Shown one piece after another: positions 17,968 to 25,609 of a DNA stretch of 34,614 nt. The stretch is from contig NZ_JAAOWU010000031.1 of assembly GCF_013778505.1 (NCBI RefSeq), positions 1 through 34,614 of the forward strand, in the 5' to 3' direction. Within the stretch, counting starts at the first letter, position 1; each line of letters opens with the position of its first letter. The notes under the pieces were generated by a model. It saw nothing but the letters and a program-made list of their open reading frames with translations, did no database searches and was not told the origin of the DNA. The translations under genes and the position numbers were made by a program. This DNA comes from Pseudomonas sivasensis. Lineage in GTDB: Bacteria; Pseudomonadota; Gammaproteobacteria; Pseudomonadales; Pseudomonadaceae.

Positions 17968-18768
17968 TTAGTTATTGCCGCCGCTGGTGCGTGTGTAGTT
18001 GTAGCCAACCCCAATGGACTTGGTGAACGGGATCAGTTGGTTCATGTAGGTATCCACTCCCTGGATGCGCTCGCCCACGTTGGATTTGGGCACGAACACC
18101 ACATCGCCGCGTTGCAGGTGCACCGGTTTGCGCCCGTTGGGGCCGGTCTTGAGCAGTTGGCTGAAGTCCAGGAAATAGGCGCGATAGGCGCCCTGGGCAT
18201 CTTCGCGCAGCAGCGCAACCATGCTGGCATTGCCCGCCGGGCTCACCCCGCCAGCGCCGATAATCGCCTGTTCCAGCGTGTTGGCCGTGGCGATCTGCAC
18301 CGCCGTCGGGTTATTCACCGCGCCGCCGACAATGATCGAGCTGCCCGGCGCCTGATTGATGTTCACCGTCACACGCGGCTCGCGGTATGTCTGCGCGAGC
18401 TTGCCGGTCAGCTCTGTCGCCAGCTCCGAAGGCTGTCGCCCTGCAACCTGGATTGGCCCCAGGAACGGGTAGTTGATCTTGCCGTCGGTCTGCACGGTGT
18501 ACAGCGTCAACTCGTAGATCGTGCTGACGTTGAACGCCGACAGCGTCGGCATCTCGCCGGCATCACGCACGATGCGCAACTGGTCGCCGATGCGGATGCG
18601 TTCCACCGCCGGTGGCAACTGGGCCAGTTGGTCGAGGGCGCGCTTGCCGTCCTCGACGGTCTGGCTGTCGGGCGGCACGATGCGCGCCGGTGTATTACAG
18701 GCGGCCAGAGCCATCATGGCCACGACGAGCAGGGTTCGTTTCATCAAGGGGGACTTCCTGTGGGTCAT
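17968..18768 (-). CDS. pslD: PslD, outer-membrane polysaccharide export lipoprotein (Wza-like)
   Basis: A 266-residue lipoprotein. The signal sequence carries a lipobox LAAC (lipidated Cys24 with the chosen start). A Poly_export domain (about 60-150: IRIGDQLRIVRD through NINQAPGS) and an SLBB-type domain (about 155-240: IIVGGAVNNPTAVQI through AGGVSPAGNASM) follow. It would form the periplasmic/outer-membrane part of the Psl exit route together with PslE. The start at 18768 has an excellent GGAGGTGAG 4 nt upstream. A second ATG at 18744 (MKRTLLVV) also has an AGGAAG and would give a shorter, more typical lipoprotein signal. Five nt separate it from pslC. Confidence 0.92.
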   Translation of the reverse strand: MTHRKSPLMKRTLLVVAMMALAACNTPARIVPPDSQTVEDGKRALDQLAQLPPAVERIRIGDQLRIVRDAGEMPTLSAFNVSTIYELTLYTVQTDGKINYPFLGPIQVAGRQPSELATELTGKLAQTYREPRVTVNINQAPGSSIIVGGAVNNPTAVQIATANTLEQAIIGAGGVSPAGNASMVALLREDAQGAYRAYFLDFSQLLKTGPNGRKPVHLQRGDVVFVPKSNVGERIQGVDTYMNQLIPFTKSIGVGYNYTRTSGGNN

Positions 18769-18773
18769 GATGC

Positions 18774-19685
18774 TCACCTCCAATAACCGGGAAACATGCT
18801 GATGCGCCGCTTGAGGGCGAGAGGCAGACGACGCTCAAGATGGCCCAGGCGGTAACCGAGCAATTTGAACGCGCTGCGCACCAGCACCTCCGGCACGCGG
18901 TGCAAGGCGCCGGCTTTGCGCAAGGCTGCGAGTTCAGCCATTACATAGCGTTTGCCTTCGCCACCCGCGTCGCCAAAGGCCTGCTTGATCCACGGCTCGC
19001 GGCCGTAGAACACGCCGATATCGAAGTAGCGGTGAAACTCGTCCATGAGTTTGTAATCGTGGGAGTGATGCACCAGCGCCGTGGCGGCGTAGCGCACCTT
19101 ATAGCCGTCGAGAAGCATGCGCGCGGCGACGTAGGCGTCTTCGCTGCCGATCACGTCGGCGGGGAAACCACCCACCGCGTGCAGTGCGCTGCGTCGGTAC
19201 ACGGAGAATGAGTCGGAGCTGAAGCAGGTCTTGATCCCAAGCGTGGGCGCGTCGGCTAGGCTTTTGCTGCGGCTGTGCTCCGGGTAGTTGAAGTGTCGCG
19301 ATTGCGCGCCCAGTACACCCGCGTCAGGGTGGGGGAGTTGGCGCCCATAGGCGACGCCATTGAGCGGGTCCTCCTGCAACTCGGCGAGCAGGTTGGCGAA
19401 CGTTTCGGGCGTGGTGGGAATAGCGTCCTGGGTCATCACGAACAACGCGTCGCCGCCAACTTGCTCGCTGGCCCAACGGCGGGTGCCGCCGTGGTTGAAG
19501 TCACGGGCGTCGATCACTTCGACCCGTGCTCCGAACTCTCTAAAACGCGCCACGGTGTCATCGCTGGAGGCGCTGTCCACCACCAGCATTTCGTCCGGTT
19601 GCAGGGTTTGCATCTTCAGCGCCGGCAGCAGGCGTGCCAGGTGGCTGGATGCGTTACGGGTCGGGATGATCAAGGAGGTGCGCAT
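18774..19685 (-). CDS. pslC: PslC, glycosyltransferase (GT2)
   Basis: A 303-residue GT-A family glycosyltransferase. The start TSLIIPTRNASSHLARLLPAL and VVDSASSDDTVARF (nucleotide-binding) are GT2 signatures. MTQDAIP is the metal-binding acidic motif, and SEDAYVAARMLLDGYKVRY is the catalytic-base region. It would transfer a sugar to the growing Psl repeat. The length is the same as I recall for P. aeruginosa PslC. It begins one base after the pslB stop. Confidence 0.92.
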   Translation of the reverse strand: MRTSLIIPTRNASSHLARLLPALKMQTLQPDEMLVVDSASSDDTVARFREFGARVEVIDARDFNHGGTRRWASEQVGGDALFVMTQDAIPTTPETFANLLAELQEDPLNGVAYGRQLPHPDAGVLGAQSRHFNYPEHSRSKSLADAPTLGIKTCFSSDSFSVYRRSALHAVGGFPADVIGSEDAYVAARMLLDGYKVRYAATALVHHSHDYKLMDEFHRYFDIGVFYGREPWIKQAFGDAGGEGKRYVMAELAALRKAGALHRVPEVLVRSAFKLLGYRLGHLERRLPLALKRRISMFPGYWR

Positions 19686-19686
19686 G

Positions 19687-21147
19687 TCATTTTTTCACGT
19701 CGGCAGGCGCACGGCCGTAGATGTCGTCGAAGCGCACGATGTCGTCTTCACCCAGGTACTCGCCGCTCTGCACCTCGATCATCACCAGGTCGATGATGCC
19801 GGGGTTGGTCAGCCGGTGTTTGTGCCCGGCCGGAATGTAGGTGGACTCGTTGGCGTTGATCAGGAACTCCCGCTCGCCGTTGGTGATCTGCGCCGCGCCG
19901 CTGACCACCACCCAGTGCTCGCTGCGGTGGTGGTGCATCTGCAGCGACAACGACGCCTGGGGCTTGACCACGATGCGCTTGATCTTGAAGCGGCTGCTTT
20001 CCTCCAACACGGTATAGGTGCCCCACGGCCGGGTGACGGTGCGGTGCAGGCTGTACGCCGGATGGTTCTGGCGCTTGAGCTCGGCGACGATGTAGCGCAC
20101 GTCCTGGCTGCGGTGGGCGTCGGCGATCAGCAAGGCGTCGGGGGTGTCGACAATGATCAGGTCGCGCACACCCACGGCGCCCAATACGCGCTTGGGTGAG
20201 TCGATGTAGCAGTTGTGTACGTCATGCAAAATTGCTTCGCCATTGACCTGGTTGCCCTGGGCGTCGCTGGGGGTGAGCTGGCGCAGGGCTTCCCACGAGC
20301 CGATATCGCTCCAGCCAATGTCACAGGGCACCACGGCCACTTGGTTGGACTTTTCCATCAGTGCCACATCGATGGAAACATCCGGCGCAGTGGCGAAGGC
20401 GTCGGCGTCCAATTCACGCTGGCGCGAGGTTTTGTTTTGCAGGCTCTGGCTGCGCTCCAGCGCGGCGCGTGCGGCGTCCAGCACGTCCGGGGCATGGGTG
20501 GCCAGTTCATCTACCAGGGTGCTGGCCTTAAAGCAGAACATGCCGGCATTCCACAGGTGCTTGCCGCCGTCGAGGTAGCCTTGGGCGGTGGCCAGGTCGG
20601 GTTTCTCGACGAAGCGTTTTACCCGGTTACCGTGGCTCAGTTTTTCGCCCTGTTCGATGTAGCCGAAGCCGGTTTCCGCATGGTCGGGCTGGATGCCGAA
20701 GGTCACCAGGTAGCCGGCTTCGGCCAGGTCGCGGGCCTGAGTCACGGCCTCGGCGAACGCGGCTTCATTGAGGATTAAATGGTCGGCGGGCATCACCAGC
20801 AACTGCGCGTCGCCGCCGAAATGTTCCTGCACATGCAACGCTGCCACGGCGATGGCCGCCGCTGTGTTGCGGCCGAACGGTTCCAGCAACAGGTCCAGGG
20901 GCAGGTGGGCGTTGTTGACCGGCCGGTAGTCATCCAGGGTGCGGAACAGCAGGTCGCGATTGGTCACCGTCAGCACGCTTTCCACCCCAGGCAATTTGGC
21001 TGCGCGCTGAAAGGTTTTTTGCAGCAGGCTCTGGCCGTCACGCATGCGCATGAAGGGCTTGGGCATGTTCTGTCGCGACACCGGCCACAGCCGTGTACCC
21101 GAACCACCGGAAACGATGCAGGGAATTAATCCGTTGAGGGTATTCAT
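19687..21147 (-). CDS. pslB: PslB, mannose-1-phosphate guanylyltransferase / mannose-6-phosphate isomerase
   Basis: A 486-residue bifunctional enzyme of the AlgA/ManC type that makes GDP-mannose, the mannosyl donor for Psl. The N-terminal pyrophosphorylase domain has the signature GGSGTRLWPVSRQNMPKPF (about 14-32), then FVEKPD and WNAGMF. The C-terminal cupin (about 360-480) begins RPWGTYTVLEE and includes MHHHRSEHWVVVSG with its metal-binding His/Glu residues. The ATG at 21147 shares its A with the pslA stop (TGATG), and AAGGAAG lies ~8 nt before it. In P. aeruginosa the activity overlaps with AlgA and WbpW. Confidence 0.95.
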   Translation of the reverse strand: MNTLNGLIPCIVSGGSGTRLWPVSRQNMPKPFMRMRDGQSLLQKTFQRAAKLPGVESVLTVTNRDLLFRTLDDYRPVNNAHLPLDLLLEPFGRNTAAAIAVAALHVQEHFGGDAQLLVMPADHLILNEAAFAEAVTQARDLAEAGYLVTFGIQPDHAETGFGYIEQGEKLSHGNRVKRFVEKPDLATAQGYLDGGKHLWNAGMFCFKASTLVDELATHAPDVLDAARAALERSQSLQNKTSRQRELDADAFATAPDVSIDVALMEKSNQVAVVPCDIGWSDIGSWEALRQLTPSDAQGNQVNGEAILHDVHNCYIDSPKRVLGAVGVRDLIIVDTPDALLIADAHRSQDVRYIVAELKRQNHPAYSLHRTVTRPWGTYTVLEESSRFKIKRIVVKPQASLSLQMHHHRSEHWVVVSGAAQITNGEREFLINANESTYIPAGHKHRLTNPGIIDLVMIEVQSGEYLGEDDIVRFDDIYGRAPADVKK

Positions 21148-22586
21148 CAATAGACTTCCTTGGTGGAAAGGACGGCGGGGACCGTCATGAAGACGATGTA
21201 CAGGTCAAACCACACCGACCATTTGGAGATGTACTCCAGGTCGTATTCGACGCGTTTCTGGATCTTGAACAGCGTGTCGGTTTCACCCCTGTAGCCATTG
21301 ATCTGCGCCCAGCCGGTGATGCCTGGCTTCACGCGGTGGCGCGAGCTGTACTCGCTCACCGCCACTTCGAACGGGACACCGGCGGCCTTGGTCGCCGTGG
21401 CGTGCGGGCGCGGGCCGACCATCGACATGTTGCCCAGCAGCACGTTGAACAACTGCGGCAGCTCGTCGATGCTGGTCTTGCGGATGATGCGGCCCACCCG
21501 AGTGATGCGTGGGTCCTGGCGAGTGGTCTGGCGTTCGGCGGTGAAGTCGCTCTGGTCGGTGTACATCGAGCGGAACTTGAAGACGCGGATTTCGTTGTCG
21601 TTGTAGCCGTAACGGTTCTGGCGGAACAGCACCGGGCCCTTGGAATCGAGTTTGATCGCAATCGCCGTGACCACCATCACCGGCGACAGACACACCAGCG
21701 CCAGGCTGGCGAGGAAGCAATCCTCCAAGCGCTTAATCACCGGCGACCAGCCGCGCAACGGCAGTTGCGAGGTGTTGAACATCAGGATGCCGCCGACGTC
21801 GGTGATTTTGCTGTGGCCGTAGCGCAAGGCGGCCATGTCGGGCACCAGCATCACGTTCACCGACAGCTGCCGCAGGCGATTGACCAGCCCATGAATGCGC
21901 TGCTCGGCGGCCCAAGGCAGGCAGATCATCACCTGGTTGACCTGCTCGGCGCGGATCAGTTTTTCCAGGTCACGGGTGTTTCCCAGCAAGGGCAGGCGGC
22001 TCAATTCCTTGGGGATGCGTTCGGTGCGGTCGTCGATAAAACCGATCAGCCCGGAACGGATATCGCCGTTGCGTTGCAGGTGGTCGGCCACATGCACGGC
22101 GGTGTCGGTAAAGCCCAGGATCACCGTGCGTTGAAGGTATTTGCCCTTGCGCATCAGGTGGCGGTACAGGCGCAGCATCAGCAGGCGTTCCAGGCAGAAC
22201 AAGCAGAGGCTGGCGACGTACCACGCTACCAGATTGCGCGGGGTCAATAGCGGGAAAAACTGCAGGATCTGGTACATGAACAGCAGGATGCAAAACGCCG
22301 CCGACCAGGCTTTGATCTTGGTTTTCAGACGCAACCGGTTGCTGAATAACTCTTCGGAATAGATGCCCAGGGCCTGGAACAGAATGATCGTCAGGACCGC
22401 GAAAAATACCAATAGGCCGAGGAAATGACCGCGTAGCTCTGGGTCCATCGGGTCGATGAAAATCACCAGGACCAACGGGGGCAAAATGGCGCTCAGGCCA
22501 TGTATGAATTTGACGAAAACAACAAAGAACTCAACAAAACCGGCACGCGTTAAAAACAGACTGTCGACGGACGACTTTTCTCGCAT
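21147..22586 (-). CDS. pslA: PslA, polyprenyl-phosphate sugar-1-phosphate transferase (initiating glycosyltransferase)
   Basis: A 479-residue membrane protein that starts Psl synthesis by loading the first sugar phosphate onto undecaprenyl phosphate. Four N-terminal transmembrane helices are followed by a CoA-binding-like domain (about 150-270). A fifth hydrophobic segment and the catalytic bacterial sugar transferase domain come next: KLDSKGPVLFRQNRYG, FKFRSMY, RRTSIDELPQL-like RKTSIDELPQLFNVLLG, MVGPRPH and KPGITGWAQING. The start at 22586 has GAGGG ~8 nt upstream and gives a normal family N-terminus. The frame stays open to 22703, but that would extend through the leader. First gene of the operon. 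Confidence 0.94.
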   Translation of the reverse strand: MREKSSVDSLFLTRAGFVEFFVVFVKFIHGLSAILPPLVLVIFIDPMDPELRGHFLGLLVFFAVLTIILFQALGIYSEELFSNRLRLKTKIKAWSAAFCILLFMYQILQFFPLLTPRNLVAWYVASLCLFCLERLLMLRLYRHLMRKGKYLQRTVILGFTDTAVHVADHLQRNGDIRSGLIGFIDDRTERIPKELSRLPLLGNTRDLEKLIRAEQVNQVMICLPWAAEQRIHGLVNRLRQLSVNVMLVPDMAALRYGHSKITDVGGILMFNTSQLPLRGWSPVIKRLEDCFLASLALVCLSPVMVVTAIAIKLDSKGPVLFRQNRYGYNDNEIRVFKFRSMYTDQSDFTAERQTTRQDPRITRVGRIIRKTSIDELPQLFNVLLGNMSMVGPRPHATATKAAGVPFEVAVSEYSSRHRVKPGITGWAQINGYRGETDTLFKIQKRVEYDLEYISKWSVWFDLYIVFMTVPAVLSTKEVY

Positions 22587-22636
22587 AAAACATCCCTCAT
22601 TGCACTCCAGTCGCGCTTGTTCGATTGTTTGTTCAA

Positions 22637-22656
22637 TAAAGCAACGGGTTGCTTTA
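22637..22656 (-). promoter_or_regulatory. psl leader hairpin 1
   Basis: TAAAGCAA and TTGCTTTA form a perfect 8-bp stem with a 4-nt loop (CCCG in the mRNA sense), ~50 nt before the pslA start. It lies in the probable 5' UTR and may affect translation. No U-run of terminator type follows. Confidence 0.4.
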
Positions 22657-22700
22657 AAGGCACTTCGAACTACGGCTACGCTGGGTAATACGCAACTATC

Positions 22701-22728
22701 CATTCAAAAAAATAAATCCATTTGAATG
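22701..22728 (-). promoter_or_regulatory. psl leader hairpin 2 with GGA in the loop
   Basis: CATTCAAA and TTTGAATG form an 8-bp stem around a 12-nt loop. In the mRNA sense the loop opens with TGGA, giving ATGGA across the stem end, and a second ATGGA overlaps the 3' foot of the stem. These are ANGGA motifs of the RsmA/CsrA kind. Confidence 0.4.
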
Positions 22729-22775
22729 CTTTTCGCGGGGGTAGTGACTTAAGGAGTGTTTCCTTCATAGTGCTA

Positions 22776-22789
22776 GTCAACGGATTGAC
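22776..22789 (-). promoter_or_regulatory. FleQ-like box, proximal
   Basis: GTCAATCCGTTGAC (read on the - strand) is a perfect 5-bp inverted repeat (GTCAA/TTGAC). It agrees with the FleQ site GTCAATAAATTGAC at 11 of 14 positions. It lies ~190 bp before the pslA start. Binding by FleQ is inference. Confidence 0.5.
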
Positions 22790-22836
22790 GATGTTGCGGG
22801 GCATGCAGGATAGACGGGTTAATCAGTCTTTTTATC

Positions 22837-22850
22837 GGCATTTTATTGAC
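22837..22850 (-). promoter_or_regulatory. FleQ-like box, distal
   Basis: GTCAATAAAATGCC (read on the - strand) agrees with the FleQ site GTCAATAAATTGAC at 12 of 14 positions. It lies 61 bp (about six helical turns) from the proximal box, so the two would face the same side of the helix. Confidence 0.5.
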
Positions 22851-22972
22851 ATTCCTTGTCCGAACACTCGGTGATGGGGTGTGTTTTTGAGTGTAGGAAT
22901 AAATGTGAGATTTTTCCTGCTTAACGGGAAAACCTTTTTATGAACGAGGTAGGAAAGGGGGACAAAGAGGGC

Positions 22973-23001
22973 GTGGCAAGGCGCACTAAGTGCCTTGCCA
23001 C
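22973..23001 (-). terminator. Hairpin after the TonB receptor gene, probable terminator
   Basis: GTGGCAAGGC and GCCTTGCCAC form a perfect 10-bp stem 17 nt after the receptor stop codon. The tail in the leftward reading is pyrimidine-rich (CCTCTTTGTCCCCCTTT) rather than a clean U-run, so efficiency is uncertain. It would separate the iron-uptake genes from psl. Confidence 0.6.
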
Positions 23002-23017
23002 TGGGGCTTTCGCGGGA

Positions 23018-25504
23018 TTAGAAGTTGCCTTTCAAACTCACCGAAAAATTACGCGGTTCGCCATAAAAGTTTCCCCAAGAGGCGGTACCCACGGTGTTGT
23101 AGTAGGTTTTATCAAACAGATTGTTGCCGTTGAGCGCTACGGTCCAGGTGTCATCCACGCGGTAGGCCAGGCGCGCATTCCAAGTGGCGTAACCGGGCTG
23201 TTCGAGCTTAATGGTCTGCACACGATAGTTGCTGCTCTGGGCGTTGACCCCAGTGCCGACGCTCCATTTCGATAGCGCGCCGTCGAGTTGGTAATCGCCC
23301 CACAAACGCAGCATGTGGCGGGGCACGTAGGTGTTGGAAACGCCACCTTCCTTCGCGACTTCGATGTTGCTCAGGGACTTGGTCTGGGTGTAGGTATAGC
23401 CGCCGAACAGCTGTAGGCGTTCCAGCACTTCACCACTGATCTCGGCCTCTATGCCCTGGGCGCGCACCTTGCCTTTGTCGGTGTAGCAATAGCCATCGGC
23501 GGAGGTCGCGCATTGGGTGGTGTAGTCGGATTCGGCGCCGTTTTTCTCAAGGGCGCGGAACAGCGCCAGGGAGCTGTTGAGGCGTCCGTCGAACCATTCG
23601 CCCTTGATGCCCAACTCGTAGTTGTCGCCGATCTTCGGCTTGAGCGCAGCGCCGTCGACGGTAGCGTAGGAACTCTGCGGCTGGAAGATATCCGCATAGC
23701 TGGCGTACACCGACAGGTGCTCATTGAGGTCGTAGATCAGCGCGGCAAACGGTGTGACTTCGCCGGTTTCCCGAGTGCGTGCATCCTGCGAAGCCCATTC
23801 GCCCCAGGCCAGGTTGTAGGATTGGCGACGGTTCTCGTACCAACTGACGCGGCTGCCGACGATTAACATCAGCGGCTCGGCCAGGCGCAGGCGCAATGTG
23901 GCATAGGTGCCGTATTGGGTAGCGGTCTCCTTGACCGTGCCGCCACGGTACATGTTCGGCCAGAAGGTGCTGTCGACCGGTTCCGGGAAGTGACGATTAG
24001 GTTGGTAGATGCTCTGGCGCAAGGCCAGGCTCTGGATCGCGTAGACATCGTCCTGAGTGCCACGGCTGCCGTTGGCGCCGAGGATCAACTCATGTTCCAG
24101 GCCGAAGGCTTCGAACGTGCCATCGACGTAGGCGTCGAGGCCGAAGTCCTTGTGGTTGTAGTCCATCAATGCGGCATAGGAACCGGCCGTGGGTGCCGGA
24201 TCACCGTAGGCGATCGTGCCTTCGCTGGCAGCGTACTTGGTGTCTTGCAGATTGCGGCTGTGCACCGCCGACACCTTGAGTTTCCAGTCATCGTTGAATT
24301 GATGGGTCAAGTCGGCAAAGAACGTGGTACGCCGGCTTTGCCAGTCGTTCCAGGACTGGCCCAGACAAGTGGAGCGGCTGAGGTTGGCGCTTTTGCCATC
24401 GGCGTAGCGGGGCAGGCCGCCCCAGCACGGTGTGGCGTCCACGTCTTCGTAACTGGCACCGACGCCCAGGGTGGTTTCGGGGCTGAGGTCGATGTCCAGC
24501 GCGCCGTAGAACGCTTGGTCCTGGCGCTTCTGGATGTCCATGTAAGAGCCGCGCTCCTGCTGGCTGATCGCTGCGCGGCCGCGAATAGTACCGCTGTCAT
24601 TCAACGGGCCGCCGGTGTCGACGTCGGCGCGGTAGTTGTCCCAGGTGCCGGCGGACAACGACAGGCTGCTGGTGGGATTGGCCTGGGGTCGCTTGCGCAC
24701 GAAGTTCACCGCGCCGCTGGCGGTGCCGGCGCCCTTGAGCATCCCGGCCGCACCCTTGAGCACTTCCACTCGGTCGTAGATCGCCATGTTGGCGCTGAAA
24801 CTGTCGGCTTGTACGTAGTCTTTGCCCATGTCCAACGGCACGCCGTCGTACTGGTATTGGCCGAGCATCTTGAAGCCACGGGAATAGAAGTACTTGCCGC
24901 CCATGGGCGACTCGTAGGTGGTGATCCCCGGCGTGCGTTCCATCACATCGTCGATGGTGGTGAGGTTCTGGTCATCCATGAGTTGGCGGGTCAGCACACT
25001 GACCGATTGCGGCGTTTCCCTCAGGCTGTGTTCGCCTTTGCCAATGGTCACTGCGCCGGTGGTGTACGAACCGGTGCCGTCGGTGATGACGCCCAAGCGC
25101 TCGCCGGTGACCATCGTGGCGCCCAGGTTCAGAGCGCCGGTTTCGGCCACTTCGGGCAGCAGCAACCACGTGTTGTTGCCCTGGCGCTGGGCTTCCAGGC
25201 CTTGGCCTCGCAACAACTGGCCGAGGGCCTGTTGCGGGTCGAAGCGGCCTTTGAGGCCTGGGCTGGCCTTGCCGGCGACGCTGGTGGCGTCATACGACAG
25301 GCTGATACTGGCCTGACGGGCGAACTGGTCCAGCGCATCGGCCAGGGAGCCGGCGGCGATATGCCAGTCGCGGGCCTGGATGTCACTGGCTGGGGTTTGA
25401 GCCATCACGGCCAATGGCACAGCCGCGCCACTCAGGCAGGCGCCGAGCAAAGCGGCCTGCGCTGCGCGCTTGAGGGGGGAACGTTGGGAGGGGAACGCTT
25501 GCAT
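23018..25504 (-). CDS. TonB-dependent ferric-siderophore receptor with signalling domain
   Basis: An 828-residue outer-membrane transducer. A signal peptide (about 1-36) is followed by an STN signalling domain (about 45-120, IQARDWHIAAGSLADALDQFARQ through QGNNTWLLL). The plug (about 150-270, LRETPQSVSVLTRQLMDDQN, VEVLKGAAGMLKGAGTASGAVNFVRKRP) and a 22-strand barrel come next. The barrel ends in NFSVSLKGNF with the C-terminal Phe of outer-membrane proteins. It resembles FpvA/PupB/FoxA-class receptors; the ligand cannot be told. The STN domain and the upstream fecI/fecR pair show it signals ligand binding to the sigma factor. AGGAG lies 12 nt from the ATG, somewhat far. Two cysteine pairs in loops (near 390-410 and 690-700) may form disulfides. 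Confidence 0.95.
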   Translation of the reverse strand: MQAFPSQRSPLKRAAQAALLGACLSGAAVPLAVMAQTPASDIQARDWHIAAGSLADALDQFARQASISLSYDATSVAGKASPGLKGRFDPQQALGQLLRGQGLEAQRQGNNTWLLLPEVAETGALNLGATMVTGERLGVITDGTGSYTTGAVTIGKGEHSLRETPQSVSVLTRQLMDDQNLTTIDDVMERTPGITTYESPMGGKYFYSRGFKMLGQYQYDGVPLDMGKDYVQADSFSANMAIYDRVEVLKGAAGMLKGAGTASGAVNFVRKRPQANPTSSLSLSAGTWDNYRADVDTGGPLNDSGTIRGRAAISQQERGSYMDIQKRQDQAFYGALDIDLSPETTLGVGASYEDVDATPCWGGLPRYADGKSANLSRSTCLGQSWNDWQSRRTTFFADLTHQFNDDWKLKVSAVHSRNLQDTKYAASEGTIAYGDPAPTAGSYAALMDYNHKDFGLDAYVDGTFEAFGLEHELILGANGSRGTQDDVYAIQSLALRQSIYQPNRHFPEPVDSTFWPNMYRGGTVKETATQYGTYATLRLRLAEPLMLIVGSRVSWYENRRQSYNLAWGEWASQDARTRETGEVTPFAALIYDLNEHLSVYASYADIFQPQSSYATVDGAALKPKIGDNYELGIKGEWFDGRLNSSLALFRALEKNGAESDYTTQCATSADGYCYTDKGKVRAQGIEAEISGEVLERLQLFGGYTYTQTKSLSNIEVAKEGGVSNTYVPRHMLRLWGDYQLDGALSKWSVGTGVNAQSSNYRVQTIKLEQPGYATWNARLAYRVDDTWTVALNGNNLFDKTYYNTVGTASWGNFYGEPRNFSVSLKGNF

Positions 25505-25577
25505 GACCGCGGGATGCTCCTGAAGGAAGTGAACAGAACCGGCCTGTTGATCGGCCTTTCCTAACAGGTCGAGCGGT

Positions 25578-25596
25578 AATGCGAATTCACCTCATT
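25578..25596 (-). promoter_or_regulatory. Probable iron-responsive promoter element before the receptor gene
   Basis: AATGAGGTGAATTCGCATT (- strand) lies in the 105-bp gap between fecR and the receptor gene, after an AT-rich AAAAATAAATGAG run. The shape resembles the palindromic AATGAGAAT...GCATT sites before Pseudomonas ferric receptors. Whether it binds Fur or the partner sigma factor cannot be told. Confidence 0.35.
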
Positions 25597-25609
25597 TATT
25601 TTTGAAGGG

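Larger units (their letters stand above)
22587..23017 (-). promoter_or_regulatory. psl control region and untranslated leader
   Basis: This 431-bp stretch has no credible gene and is clearly more AT-rich than its surroundings. Reading leftward it holds the hairpin after the TonB receptor gene (22973-23001) and two FleQ-like boxes (22837-22850 and 22776-22789). It then holds two leader hairpins (22701-22728 and 22637-22656), several ANGGA motifs, and the pslA ribosome-binding site. I could not place a single convincing -35/-10 pair. In P. aeruginosa psl is controlled by RpoS, FleQ with c-di-GMP, and translational repression by RsmA; the motifs here fit such control. Confidence 0.65.

Noticed and set aside
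7244..22250. Long + strand ORFs opposite the psl genes (for example at 14922-16262 and 15884-17971)
   Set aside because: They are GC-rich antisense shadows with His/Arg/Gln-biased composition, no recognisable domain and no ribosome-binding site, while the minus-strand frames match known Psl proteins.
22587..22703. Extension of pslA to a start at 22703
   Set aside because: The added 39 residues include the leader hairpin and do not resemble the family; the ATG at 22586 has a good ribosome-binding site and gives the expected length.
22740..22800. Sigma-70 promoter using TTGACT inside the proximal FleQ-like box
   Set aside because: No acceptable -10 hexamer lies 16-18 bp downstream on the minus strand, so I did not call it.
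23915..25564. 549-codon + strand ORF opposite the TonB receptor gene
   Set aside because: The minus frame encodes a complete receptor with signal peptide, plug and C-terminal Phe; the + frame has shadow-type composition.
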